From Diacronema lutheri (taxonomy: Eukaryota > Haptophyta > Pavlovophyceae > Pavlovales > Pavlovaceae): DNA of 64,000 bases. The notes under the pieces were generated by a model, which searched no databases, was not told where the DNA came from, and saw nothing but the letters and a program-made list of their open reading frames with translations. The stretch covers positions 1-64,000 of the forward strand of contig JAGTXO010000053.1 of NCBI GenBank assembly GCA_019448385.1, given 5' to 3'. Below are positions 1-9,916 of the stretch, piece after piece. Both the position numbers and the translations under genes were made by a program. How positions within the stretch are numbered: position 1 is the stretch's first letter; every line of letters starts with the position of its first letter.

Positions 1-107
1 CCCTAACCCTAACCCTAACCCTACCCTAAACCCAAACCCAAACCCAAACCCTCACCCAAACCCTCACCCTCACCCTAACCCTCACCCTAACCCTAACCCT
101 AACCCTA

Positions 108-157
<50 letters not shown>

Positions 158-484
158 CCTAACCCCTCACCCTAACCCCTCACCCTAACCCCTCACCCTA
201 ACCCCTCACCCTAACCCCTCACCCTAACCCCTCACCCTAACCCCTCACCCTAACCCCTCACCCTAACCCCTCACCCTAACCCCTCACCCTAACCCCTCAC
301 CCTAACCCCTCACCCTAACCCCTCACCCTAACCCCTCACCCTAACCCCTCACCCTAACCCCTCACCCTAACCCCTCACCCTAACCCTAACCCCTCACCCT
401 AACCCTAACCCCTCACCCTAACCCCTCACCCTAACCCTAACCCCTCACCCTAACCCCTCACCCTAACCCCTCACCCTAACCCTA
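1..484. repeat. Telomeric repeat array with degenerate variants
   Basis: CCCTAA units open the window and pass into CCCTCA and a long regular stretch of CCCTAACCCCTCA units before ending in CCCTAAAAAA. The C-rich strand reads 5' to 3' from base 1, as expected for the left end of a chromosome with TTAGGG-type telomeres. The variant units toward the interior are typical of the proximal, older part of a telomere. This fixes the orientation: everything that follows is subtelomeric. Confidence 0.95.
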
Positions 485-486
485 AA

Positions 487-554
487 AAATGAGCAGACTA
501 TACGAGTCAGCTACCCCGACGTCGGGGTAGCTGACTCGTATAGTCTGCTCATTT
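487..554. repeat. Perfect 68-bp palindrome abutting the telomere
   Basis: The two 34-base arms are exact reverse complements around a central GACGTC, with no spacer. The palindrome begins three bases after the last telomeric unit. It could fold into a cruciform or hairpin. Its function is unknown. A foldback artefact at a contig end is possible, although the sequence continues normally beyond it. Confidence 0.9.
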
Positions 555-571
555 ATCCCAACACCTTCTTT

Positions 572-680
572 CCCCCCGAGATGAAGACCAGGGGCACCGG
601 ACTCCCAGATCCCACCCACCGGACTCTCCCCTACCCCCCCCCCCCCCCCCCCCCCCCCCCCGAGATGAAGACCAGGGGCA
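572..680. repeat. Short direct repeat flanking a 28-C run
   Basis: A 25-base unit (C6 followed by GAGATGAAGACCAGGGGCA) occurs at 572-596 and again at 656-680. A run of 28 C (634-661) leads into the second copy. This looks like a local duplication with homopolymer expansion. There is no coding evidence. Confidence 0.85.
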
Positions 681-1797
681 TGACCGACTCGCTGCGCCGC
701 ACAGCGCGCGGCGGGCGGCATGCTGCGCGAGCTGTAGCACATCCGGCCGCGCTCCGTCCACGCGACGCGCGCAGAGCCGCTCTGCCCTGCAGATGTGCTT
801 GTGCGGCTTTCGCGCGTGGCGTGCTGCACGAACGGCAGCACGCCACACAGCTGCGTCAGAACCACGCGCCGCGCACAGGCGACCGCACAAGGGCGCGCCG
901 CGCCGCGCGTGCGCGCCATCGCAACCGTTGCAGCACGCTTTGCTCTGCATTGCGCCGAGCCGCCGCGCGCTGTGCGCGTAAATGCAGGGCGCACGCGCGC
1001 GGCGAAGCGCGCGCGCGGCTCGCTGCGCGGGCGGCAGCGCGCCCAGCCGCGCCCAGACTAGGCGCGCGTCCACGGGTGCCACTGAAACGCACTGCCCCCG
1101 CCGGGGTCGCCGCGCGCTCTGTGTGTGCGCTCGCGCGCTGCGAGAGCGGCGGAACGTTCGTGCATGGCGCGGCACCCGAAGGTGGCAGCGAGGGGCCGCA
1201 ACCCCTCGGCGAGCCCGCCCCGCACCTTCCCCTCCCCGTGGCGTTTTGAGACTGACGGACACGCACACACACTGCGACTGGGCACTCACCCAACGCGCGC
1301 ACACCACGCGCCCGCGACGGCGTGACGGCGTGAACAAGCGAGAGATCGGTGTCGCCAACGGGGCCGCGGTAAGTCCATCAGTGCGGCGGAAGTGGCGCGC
1401 GTGCGCGTGCGTCGTGCCGCGGCACAGGAGGTCAGGGTGCCGACGCAAGGCGGTGGGCCCGTGCACACCTCGTGCGGCACGCGCGACGCGAAGCGAACGC
1501 AGTTGAGACCGTCGGCCTCGCCGAGCACGGGCTCGTACGTGCGCTCGCCGCGCCCGACAAGGGCAAGGGACGGTGCACGTTGCGATAGTGTTGTGGATGC
1601 GCGACGGGGTGTGGATGTATCCTCGGAGTTGCACGCACGTCGCGCAGCCATCGGCGATCGCCGCCGCCTGCGCAAGCCGCCGCCGGCTACGCCGAGCACG
1701 GCACCGTGGACGGGCAGGCGCGCCTCGCCGCCGACGTCGAGCAGAGCGCCGCGTCGTCGTAGACGATGTCGGGGGTACCCCCAGGAACGTGAATGAC
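681..1797. other. GC-rich stretch without a recognised gene
   Basis: Open frames exist on both strands, but they are the overlapping Arg/Ala-rich frames expected from GCGC-rich DNA. I see no domain, signal peptide or repeat tying this stretch to a known family. The minus strand around 1450-1790 has a somewhat less biased translation but remains unrecognised. Confidence 0.5.
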
Positions 1798-2520
1798 CAG
1801 CCGCAACCGAGCGAGAGCCTCGCTTCCTCAGTCCGCTGGGCGGCCGCGCTCCTCCGAGATGGCGCGCGGGGCATTTGCTGCATTCCCAGCCACCGAGTGC
1901 TGCATGCTACCCTCGCCCGCTCCCCCGGACGACCCCTGCGTCTCGCCGCCGCCGTCGCCGTCGCTGCCGTCGCCGCCGCGCGCCGCCGCCCAGCCAGCGC
2001 TGGCGCGCGCCGCCAAGACCGAGCCGCCGCGCGGTGGCGGTGGCAGGCCGCGCGCGCACTCACCCTCCGGAGGCACCGGTGGCCGTGCCGTGCGCCCGCG
2101 CCTCGCGCCGACTGCCGCGCACGCGCACGCCTGCGGCGGCGTCCGCCCGCTCGGCGCCGCGCGCGACACGACCAACGGCGCTGCGCTCGAAGCAGCATTG
2201 GACGCCGCCGGCCTCGCTGCTCCTCCCGGACTCGTGCGTGCTCTTGGTCCGGCGGGCCACCCGATTCTCAACGCGCACGCCGGCGTTGGCCTGCTCGCGC
2301 TCGGCGGCGCGCGCCACACGACGGACGGCGCAACGCTCAACGCGACCGTGGCCGCCGCCGGCACCAGCCGCTCCGCGGCGAACGCTCCCGCCGCCTCCGC
2401 CGACACGGGTGACCGTGCCGTGCGCCAGCGCCAGGCACCGACTGGTGCGCACGTGGCTGCGCGCGGCGGCGGCGCGCGCGCTTTGGGCGCGGCAGGCGAC
2501 GCGACAGACACGACCGGCAG
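1798..2520. repeat. Subtelomeric repeat R1 (inverted copy at 31180-31595)
   Basis: The block starting at the CGCAACCGAGCGAGAGCCTC region is matched on the opposite strand by 31180-31595, including the rare stretches around GCTGCATTCC and CACCCGTGTCGGCGG. This copy is longer because a roughly 130-base unit (GACCGTGCCGTGCGCC onward, reading G-x-RAVR in one frame) is imperfectly repeated three times between about 2080 and 2510. Either strand gives long Ala/Pro/Arg frames, so coding status cannot be judged. Confidence 0.75.
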
Positions 2521-2528
2521 CGCCGCGC

Positions 2529-3557
2529 CTAGCACCACGCACGGCGGCGCCAGCACCTCCCGCACCGCCAGGGCATGCTCCCGCCGCCGATGCCGCTGGT
2601 CGACTCGAGCGTGCCCTCGGCCGGGCGCAGCACACGAAAACCTGGCACCGGTTGGGACACCGCGGACAAATCTCCCACGTGCGGCGTTCCCCGCGCGTGC
2701 TCGTCGCCCTCGGTTGGACGCCCCCCGTCGAGCCCCCTGGCTCCGGGAGCGGCCTGTGTTGTCCGCACCCCTACCCAACCAAGAACACTCACAAAGGAAC
2801 AAAAAACAAAAGGACCAACGCGCAGTGCAGGCCCGGGCGGCGAGCTGGGCGGCGGCTGGCGCGGCGGCGGGTGGCTCGGCGGCTGGCGGTTGGGTGGCAG
2901 GCTGCGGCGCGGCCACGGCGGCGGTCGGGCGGGCGGCAGAGGCGACGGCAGCCCATGCGGCGGTCGAGCATACGGCGGCGAGCCAGATGGCGGTGGCTGC
3001 AGACGGGCGAGCGGCCGAGGCAATGGCGTCCCGGACGGCAGAGGCGGCGACGACGCTCGCAAAGATGCCGACGGCGCACCGGACAGTGGCGGCGGTGACG
3101 GCGGCGCCGGCACACGGGCGGCGGTGGGGTCTGTCGGGCTCGGCGGGAGGCTCGGCGGCATGCTCGGCCGAGGGCCGATCGGTGCGAGACGGCGGGCTGC
3201 GACTCGCACGGCGGAGCGGCTGCGGTGCGTGCTGGCCGCTCGTCGCGCACCTGCGCTTGCGCTCGCGGCGCGCGTCGCCGCCATGCAATCGGCGGCCGAC
3301 CGCCCGCTCTGACCTGTCCATTGACCTCCGCAGCTCGTCGCGCGCGCGCGCTTTGCTGCCCGCCGTGCACGCCGCGGTGGTGCGCGCGGGCACTGGACCG
3401 CCGAGACCGGGCCGAGAGGATGACCGTGAAGATCGACGGCGAAATCCACCGCACCCTCGGATGCGCCGTGCGCGCAAGCTCGCGTGCGGTCGTCTGTACG
3501 CGCCGTGTGGAGAGCGATGCGCCCTTGTGATCGCGCAGGCTGGCGCTTTTTGGCCAT
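2529..3557 (-). CDS. Possible Pro/Ser-rich protein, doubtful
   Basis: This open frame follows the stop of the upstream glycosyltransferase-like gene by a few bases on the same strand. Its middle (about 2830-3180) translates to a SPPP/LPPP-type proline-rich tract like the linkers of secreted algal wall proteins. A short hydrophobic stretch (GPFVFCSFVSVLGWVGV) follows. No folded domain is visible. In DNA this GC-rich a proline-rich frame can arise by chance, so I give it little weight. It could also be a 3' extension or untranslated part of the neighbour. Confidence 0.2.
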   Translation of the reverse strand: MAKKRQPARSQGRIALHTARTDDRTRACAHGASEGAVDFAVDLHGHPLGPVSAVQCPRAPPRRARRAAKRARATSCGGQWTGQSGRSAADCMAATRAASASAGARRAASTHRSRSAVRVAARRLAPIGPRPSMPPSLPPSPTDPTAARVPAPPSPPPLSGAPSASLRASSPPLPSGTPLPRPLARLQPPPSGSPPYARPPHGLPSPLPPARPPPWPRRSLPPNRQPPSHPPPRQPPPSSPPGPALRVGPFVFCSFVSVLGWVGVRTTQAAPGARGLDGGRPTEGDEHARGTPHVGDLSAVSQPVPGFRVLRPAEGTLESTSGIGGGSMPWRCGRCWRRRAWC

Positions 3558-3560
3558 GCG

Positions 3561-4460
3561 TCACGGCGGCTCCCGCAAGGCGTTTTGAGTGCGACCCGCA
3601 GGCGTGGGCGCAGCCCGACGAAGCGTCGCCACAAGGCTCTCGACGGTCATGGGCGGGATGCGCGGCATGATGCGCGCGCTAGCAGGCGAGAGGTTGATTG
3701 CGCCGATCCGGTTGAAAGCGAGAAAACTCTGGATGAAAATGTGCACGCCGCGGGCATGCGTAGAGTGCACGTCCGGGCCGTATGCCACGCGCGTCGTCAC
3801 TTGCGGTTGGTACGATGCAATTGCTGGTGAATACTTGGACTGATTCGTCCAGAAATGCCCAGGCTGGGCCAGATCAACCCCGATTATATAGACCGTGCGA
3901 TACTCGAAGAGCGCCATCAAGTGCAAGATGAGCGTCGTACTCGCCGTGCAGCTCTTGCGCAGCCGTGAGCACTGCCGTGGGATATATAGACCATCGACTT
4001 CACGGCACCGCTGCTTTGCGCGCCACTCAACATAGTTGCTGCGGTATACGACCAGCTTCGGAACCATGCTCTTCAAGTAGGTCAGCACCTCCTCGTGGGA
4101 ATCGTCGACGATGAATGTGGTGTTCACGAAGCGTGCGCTCGTGAAATGGCGCCTCCAAAACGACAAGGTGTGAGGCTTGAATTCGGCATGGTAGAACCGT
4201 GGCGTGAGGGCATCGTGAACGAAGAACTGATTGCTAGCCCACACGTCGGTGTGCGTGTGCAAACTCGCCGCGGCGTCGCTGTCCACCAGGCCAGCCGACG
4301 GTCCGCTTCCGCAAAGCAAGGCGTGATCGTGTCCGCGTGCACCTGGCATGCCAGTCGGCATGGCATACAAGTCCGAGAGGCCGAGTTTTGCCGCGCGTTC
4401 ACTTCGAGTGCGCGGGGCGCAAACGTGCAACGTGACCAAGTAATACCTCGAGAAGTGCAT
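3561..4460 (-). CDS. GT42/MptE-like glycosyltransferase (sialyltransferase-like fold)
   Basis: About 300 residues. The N-terminal region has a P-loop-like CGSGPSA motif (plus-strand 4296-4318) followed by VWASNQFF. The centre has FVNTTFIVDD. The C-terminal half has CTASTTLILHLMALF, VYIIGVDLAQPGHFW and a THARGVHIF segment. This order (GxGPSL; cNxFy; sG.ymc..A...G...IyL.GiDf) is that of GT42 alpha-2,3-sialyltransferases of the CstII type and the related MptE/DUF115 Rossmann proteins. A donor nucleotide-sugar role is therefore likely, but the acceptor is unknown. An upstream in-frame ATG at 4517 lies inside the repeated 5' module, so I chose the ATG at 4460, 46 bases from that module. No clear signal peptide is seen from this start. 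The frame is open to the stop and has no obvious intron. Confidence 0.55.
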   Translation of the reverse strand: MHFSRYYLVTLHVCAPRTRSERAAKLGLSDLYAMPTGMPGARGHDHALLCGSGPSAGLVDSDAAASLHTHTDVWASNQFFVHDALTPRFYHAEFKPHTLSFWRRHFTSARFVNTTFIVDDSHEEVLTYLKSMVPKLVVYRSNYVEWRAKQRCREVDGLYIPRQCSRLRKSCTASTTLILHLMALFEYRTVYIIGVDLAQPGHFWTNQSKYSPAIASYQPQVTTRVAYGPDVHSTHARGVHIFIQSFLAFNRIGAINLSPASARIMPRIPPMTVESLVATLRRAAPTPAGRTQNALREPP

Positions 4461-4505
4461 GCTGCTGGAACCCAGCACGTCCACTCTATTAGAAATAGAA
4501 CACCC

Positions 4506-4564
4506 TGCCGTCCTCACGATTATCGGACTGCTGTTTATATAGTACTCGCCTAGCCGTCCTCACG
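4506..4564 (-). promoter_or_regulatory. Diverged copy of the shared upstream module
   Basis: TGCCGTCCTCACGAT followed by a diverged TATCGGACTG and a TATATA stretch lies just 5' of the GT42-like gene, then a second partial GCCGTCCTCACG (4553-4564). It has the same orientation relative to its gene as the copies at the GT34-like and methyltransferase-like genes. The TTTATATAGTAC stretch (4533 onward) is a candidate TATA element. Confidence 0.5.
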
Positions 4565-5250
4565 CACGTGCGCCACCGAACGGTACTTGGCCTCGATCGG
4601 GCCGATCGTCGCGTTCTCGGTGCCCGCACCCGCCTGCGCAAGGCCAAACGCGCGGTCAAGCGCGCGCGCCTTGCGCAAGTACTCCAGGGCGATGGCGCGC
4701 TCGCGTCGGGCGACACCGTCGTGCGCGCCGGACGGGTACCACGATTCGCAGAAGCTGATCGTCTTCACCTCGACGAGCTCGAGGCCACGCGCAGCATCGT
4801 GCTGGAGTGTAATGTCCGGCAACGGGACGCGCGAGCGTCGCGCCGTCCCCGCGCGCGCGCCCATGGCGTCGAGCGCGTCCTGTTGGATGGCTGAGCGGTA
4901 GAACGAGCTGTCCTCCTTTCGCGCGTTGCGTGCGGCCGTCGTGAGCTGTTCGACGAGCGGATCATGCCGGTAGCGGGCCTGTGGTCGCCGCACGCTGACG
5001 GCGTGACGAGGTTGTCGCCGTGCCGATCCACCGTGCCGTCGCCCGCGCGACCGGCGACGTGGAGGCGCTGGCCGACAAACGGTGCGCACGCGGGGCTCGG
5101 CGCGGCCATGTACCGCGCAAAGCACTCGCGAAAGTGCTGCGGGCGCAGCTGCTCGTGCGCGGGCAGGCACGAGAGGAACGCACGCGACAGCGGGTCAGCG
5201 GCAAGGATGGCGGCGCGCGCGCGCGACTGCAAAGCTACGCCGGTCATGAG
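4550..5250 (-). pseudogene. PD-(D/E)XK endonuclease-like remnant
   Basis: The minus-strand translation shows VDRHGDNLV, then RHDPLVEQLTTAARNA, then PLPDITL followed by LELVEVKTISFCESWY and an ERAIALEYLRKARALD helix. The D...E-x-K spacing and the preceding D-x-x-GD / RHD blocks resemble the restriction-enzyme-like domain found at the C-termini of some algal and dinoflagellate retroelement-type proteins. The first and second halves lie in different frames (change near 4975), so it is probably decayed. Its final residues (VREDG) are encoded by the repeated upstream module, showing that the module and this gene end are fused. Confidence 0.4.
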
Positions 5251-5338
5251 CTCCGTGAAGCAGACGGCGTTCAGCTAAATCGTGGTGGCGTTTTGTGGAG
5301 GTTAGGAATGCAGTAACCCATATTGGAGCGTGCTACCA

Positions 5339-5475
5339 TGCCGTCCTCACGATCTCAGACTGCACGCTGCAATATATTGGAACGTGCAGTCTGAGATCGT
5401 GAGGACGGCAGGGTATCACGTGTCGCGCCACCGCCTGAAATATCTCAGACTGCACGTTCCAATATATATTGGAGC
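5339..5475. promoter_or_regulatory. Shared upstream module, palindromic copy
   Basis: TGCCGTCCTCACGATCTCAG starts at 5339, and its reverse complement ends at 5409 around a central CAATATATTG. After GTGTCGCGCCACCGCCTGAA, a third half-copy (5442-5468) ends in CCAATATATATTGGAG. The block lies about 150 bases upstream of the GT8-like start. The central AATATATT is a TATA-like candidate. Confidence 0.6.
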
Positions 5476-5509
5476 GTCACTAGCAGGGTGATGATAGGGC
5501 GATTTGCAA

Positions 5510-5522
5510 ATACTAACGACGC
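5510..5522. repeat. Copy of the ATACTAACGACGC motif
   Basis: The 13-base motif sits between the palindromic module and the GT8-like gene. Related copies lie at 16019-16031, about 43985-43999, 39711-39720, 56606-56618 and 63754-63768, in both orientations. Confidence 0.5.
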
Positions 5523-5620
5523 CTGCAGGAGGGGCGTGCACGGGCGTGCAAGGGGCCGAGGCGTGACGAAAAGGAGCGAGCGAAAGGATGCAAATGCCCT
5601 GCTGTGGTAATGCAATAGTC

Positions 5621-6313
5621 ATGAAGCTGGTGGCGTGGTCTCTCCTTCAGCTGTGTTGGCCGTGCCGCATTGTCGCGTCGAGCACGCTTACACCCGAGAC
5701 GAACGATCCGAGCCCGTCGTTTCAAGGGGCGTCATCTTGCGTTGTGACCGGGTTGACAGAGGAGTACGTCGATGGGCACGAGGTGTTCATGCGCAGCTTC
5801 CTCCGCACGAACCCCTGGGTCATGCGCGAGCAATGGCCGCTGGTCGTCATAGACCAAGGCATGAGTAATTCATCGCGAGCGCGCGTGCGGAACATGTATC
5901 CGCACACCAGCATACTGCCCTCGGAACGCGCGAGCCCGCAATACGCGACATGGTTAAAGGACGGTCTCGAGGACAAGTGGCGGAACAACTTCGACAAGAT
6001 CTTCCAAGTGATCACGCTTAAACGGTGCGCCCCGATGATCAAATTTGACACGGGCGACATGCTCGTGATGGCCGATATCTCGCAGCTTTTTCGAGACGCG
6101 CTCCAGCACGAAGACATGCTCGGCATGGTGCCCTCCGACTTGGACCCTACGTACAACAATGGCGGGCTTCTGGTCGTTGGGAAGAATCGACTCAAGGCCG
6201 GGCAATTGCCGGACGACTTGCGTGCCGTGGCCGCGAGCACACAGATCAACAGGGAGCAGGGCTTGTTACAAGCGTACCTCAGGTGCGCAGCCCAGCCCAT
6301 CCCAGAGCCCCAG

Positions 6314-6380
<67 letters not shown>

Positions 6381-7174
6381 TTTCCCCCCCCTTGGCACCC
6401 TCCACCCCTCCTGCCGTGCAAGCGCACGCGTCGGCGCGGGGCAGAGTCGGAATTCGATTCAAGGCGTCTCTCAAGCGCCCATCCATTTCCAGGGGCGCGG
6501 GACGAGCATTCTTCCGGCGACTGCCCAAGAAGTACAACGTCGAGTGGCATTACTGGCTGGTCGCACAACGGGGAAGCCGCCGGAAGCAGCCGCTGCTGCG
6601 ATCCCACGACGCTGCCATAGTGCACTTCGTTGGGGCCAAGCCTTGGCAGTGGGCCGTGCCGCCCTCGAAGTGGCACACGTACTGGTGGCAAGAGCACGCC
6701 CGTCACCGTCTGCTCGTCCACTGCCAGCACAGCACGGAGGCTCACGTCGCCAACTGGATCGTGCTTCAGTACAAGTTGCAGGCGAGCCTCGTTCCGGGCA
6801 ACTTGGGGCAAACGCTTTCCGACGTGCGCGCGTGCGCCACGGACGTGCCGCTTGTCAACAGCACGCAGCGCCGGTGGAGCAACCAGGTAAAGGCAGTTGC
6901 ACAGAATGTGCTGCGGGCTTGCTCAGCTGCACATGGTGGCGTCCTGGACGGCGTGATGATGATCGGAGCGAGTGCAGCCCAGCTGGATGCCTTTGACGCT
7001 GAGTGGCAACAGTACGTCGCAATGCGCGTGCGTCGGGGCGCACGACGCCCGATGGACGAGCACGTGCGCCCCATGGAGCAGCTGTACAAGCCATGGAGCA
7101 TTGCACGCCTGAGACGAAAGACGCCAGTGAGGGTGCCTGCCTTACGTGCAGCAAGTGTCGCAGGCACCCCTTGA
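5621..7174 (+). CDS. Secreted GT8-like glycosyltransferase with a poly-C intron
   Basis: The ATG at 5621 gives a signal peptide (KLVAWSLLQLCW). An earlier in-frame ATG at 5588 would weaken it. Motifs follow the glycogenin/GT8 pattern: IKFDTGDMLVM (6047-6058 encodes DTGD, the metal-binding DxD region), YNNGGLLVV near 6155, EQGLLQAYL, RRLPKKYNVEWHYW, and IVHFVGAKPW near 6620-6645, the typical C-terminal UDP-binding His region. The frame is open throughout, but 6283-6492 is best read as an in-frame intron of 210 bases. Removing it joins AYLR to GAGRAFFRRLPKKYN, whereas translating it adds a run of more than 20 prolines. The product probably acts in the secretory pathway on surface or extracellular glycans; the acceptor is unknown. 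The 3' end is overlapped by the start of a copia fossil. Confidence 0.7.
6283..6492 (+). other. Probable intron carrying a 67-C run
   Basis: The donor is AG|GTGCGC and the acceptor TTTCCAG|G. The run of 67 C (6314-6380) lies on the sense strand, where it would act as an extreme polypyrimidine tract. Length 210 is a multiple of three, so unspliced RNA also stays open, as poly-proline. Confidence 0.6.
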
Positions 7175-7189
7175 GGAATTTGAGTAGCG

Positions 7190-9900
7190 TCCGGGCTCAT
7201 GCCTTGTTGGATGGGCGGCTGCCTGCCGACGAGGAGCACGACTGGGGTGACACGCCCGACAGTGCGCGCGAGGATGAGGACGTCGATTTCGACGCTTCCG
7301 AGAGGCCATCGCACGAGGAGCACGACAGGGCTGACACGCCCGACAGTGCGAGCGAGGATGAGGACGTCGACATCGACGCTTCCGAGAGGCCGTCGCTGAG
7401 CACCGGAGCTGCGCCGACGCGCGAGCTACCGGGGATTGCGGCTGCGCCGATGCTCGGGCTGCCGTGGTTCGAGGCCTTGCCGAGACGCGGGGTGCCCGAG
7501 AGAGCGGCTGCGCCGACGCACGAGCTGCCTGAGAGAGCGGCTGCGCCGACGCGCGAGCTGCCCGAGAGTGCGGCTGCGCCGACGCGCGAGCTGCCGTGGT
7601 ACGGGGCTTCGCCGACGCGCGAGCTGCCGTGCGAGTCGCCTTCCGGCCTGATCGGCGCGGACGACGACGAGGGCGTGACCTCACCTGATGGTCACGCGCA
7701 GGGCGCGGACGTGACCTCACCCCAACGTGGTCACGCGCTGCCGCGCGACGAGGCGGGCGTTGATTACCCCGTGCTCAGTCCGATCGCGAAGCCGCACGAG
7801 GACGTGTCGGGCGACGAGTCGGGCGCCAACTATGACGTGCTGGATGAGTCGCAGCAGCAGCTCGACCTGTCGCACGACGTGGACCGCCGTGATCGCACTT
7901 CTCGGTCCAACCCGCAGCTGTTCCCTCGCGTTCTGTCTGCGACCTGCCTCGCTGTCTGGAAGGCGCAGGACGTCGCCATCCCGAAGAACTACAAGCAGGC
8001 GATGTGCTCGCAGCAGGCCGAGCAGTGGCAAGCCGCCGTCCAGGAGCACCTCGCCGGGCATGAGCAGCTCGGCACCTTCGAGGAGGTGCTCGTGCCGCTC
8101 GGCACGTGGGCGCTCCCGAGCCAGTGGGTCTTTGCCCTCAAGGCCGACCCGGACGGCAAGGTCGAGCGCTTCAAGGCGCGCTCGGTCCTGATGGGCAACT
8201 ACCAGAGGCCCGGCGTGGACTTCCGGGAGGTCTTCTCGCCGACGATTCGGCCCGAGCAAGTTCGTCTGCTCATCGCGCTCGGGGCCAAGATGCAGACGAA
8301 CAAGGCGCAGCGCTTCGAGGACGCGACCATCGGCTCGTTCGCCGTCATCACCAAGGGCGATGTCAAGGACGCGTACCTCAACTCGTCGCTCAACGAGGAC
8401 GAGCGGCCGCTGCACAGTTTGCCCCAAGGCTACGTGACTAAGACGGTCGCGCCGTCCGGCTACAAGGTGGTCGGACGGAGTCTCAAGGCGCACCCAGGAC
8501 TTCGGCAGTCGGGGCGCGCGTGGCATCGGCTGCACCGATCGTCGCTGCTGGCGCTCGGATTCGCCGAGGCGCCGTCCGCCCCGTGCATCTACGTCAAGGA
8601 GAAGGCAACGGGCGAGTACCTCATCGCAGGAGGGTTCGTGGACGACCTCATCTTCCTCAACCTGACGCGCTCGGCGCGCGCGATCAAGGAGCTGGCCGCG
8701 AGCCTGCGGCCGCACTACGAGATCAAGCTGTCAGAGAGGCTCGATAAGTTCCTCGCCGCCATCTTTGAGACGTGGTCAGACGGCATTTACATGCACCTCG
8801 GACCGTACGTCACCGGGCTGCTCGAGCGCTTCGAGGCGACGACAGGACAACCGGCTCCAACGCCGGAGGTCGAGGCGCGATCGCTCGTGTTGTCAGACGA
8901 CGACAACGACGAGCTGCTCTCGACGGAAGACAAGATCATGTACCAGTCCATCACGGGAGGGCTGATGTTTGCGATGGTGACGTGCCGACCCGATCTTGCG
9001 CACGCGGTGAACATGCTGGCGCGGCGGATGTCGAGGCCGAGGGCCGTCGACCTGCGCGCCGCTCGGCGCGTGCTGCAGTACCTGCGCGGCACCGAGCAAC
9101 TCGGCTTGCTCTTCAAGTACGGCGAGAACGCCGAGTGCGCGACGCTGCGCGCGTTCGCCGACGCGGACTGGGCTAACGACCCCGTGCAGCGCAAGTCCAC
9201 GACCGGCTACATCGTGTTTTTCAACGGTGCGCCGATCTCGTGGCACAGCGGCTTGCAGAGCACCATCTCGCTCAGCAGCTGCGAGGCGGAGTATGTCGCA
9301 TTGAGCGAGTGCTGCCGAGAGGTCGACTACCTCCGGAGCATCATCGACTTCCTCCACCAGCCGTCGGAGTCGCCGACGGAGATCTTTGAAGACAACCAGG
9401 GGACGATCGATCTCGTCAACAACCCGGTGCACCACCGGCGCACGAAGCACGTCGAGGTCAAGTACCACTACGTGCGCGACGCCCAGGAGAAAAGTCGGAT
9501 CGTTGTGAGCAAGGTGCACACCTCGCTCAACCACGCCGACATCATGACGAAGGCCACAGACAACGCCACTTTCGCTCGCCACGTTACGAGCTTCATGGTT
9601 GCCCGCCGCTGAGTGCGTTCTGCGCGCGCGCGCGCTGCACGCACGGTGCGCGTCGAGGGGGGGTGTTGGCATTGTGTCTGTGCTGCATGTGTGAGTGTGA
9701 CTGCATGTCCGTGTGACACGCATGGCGGATGCCCGTCGGCGGATCCCATTGGTGGCCGGCGAAACGTTTCGCCGGGCTTACTTGGGGATTCGTTTCTGAA
9801 CGAAGACGTGAGGAAACGAAGACGTAAAGAATCGGAGACCGCGCTCGGCCAGGCCGAGCACTAGGTGGCGCTCGACTCGCCTGGTCCGCCCATCGGGGGC
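7190..9900 (+). mobile_element. Ty1/copia LTR retrotransposon fossil, 3' part
   Basis: A pol-type reading frame contains a copia reverse transcriptase (about 8030-9000) and an RNase H-type domain (about 9140-9600). Upstream are acidic and decapeptide-like tandem repeats (7222-7650). A G-rich polypurine stretch precedes a TGTTGG at 9664 that is the likely start of the 3' LTR; its far end is not clear. No gag, protease, integrase or 5' LTR is recognisable, so the element is incomplete at its 5' side and ends inside the GT8-like gene's 3' end. The rather well preserved frame suggests it is not very old. Confidence 0.8.
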
Positions 9901-9916
9901 AGGGAGTCGGAGTGAG

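Noticed and set aside
549-2198. 549-residue minus-strand ORF next to the telomere
   Set aside because: It is Arg/Ala-rich throughout, overlaps similar frames in all phases and includes poly-Gly from the C run.
6314-6380. Poly-proline linker in the GT8-like enzyme
   Set aside because: It is possible by frame, but splicing joins conserved GT8 blocks exactly with good donor and acceptor, so an intron is preferred.
7205-7240. TGTTGG as a 5' LTR start of the copia fossil
   Set aside because: It lies inside the element's coding repeats and shows no similarity to the sequence after 9664.
9757-9830. CGAAACGTTTCG palindrome and GTTTCTGAACGAA repeat as a mobile-element end
   Set aside because: It is short, lies within the probable LTR region and has no second copy elsewhere in the window.
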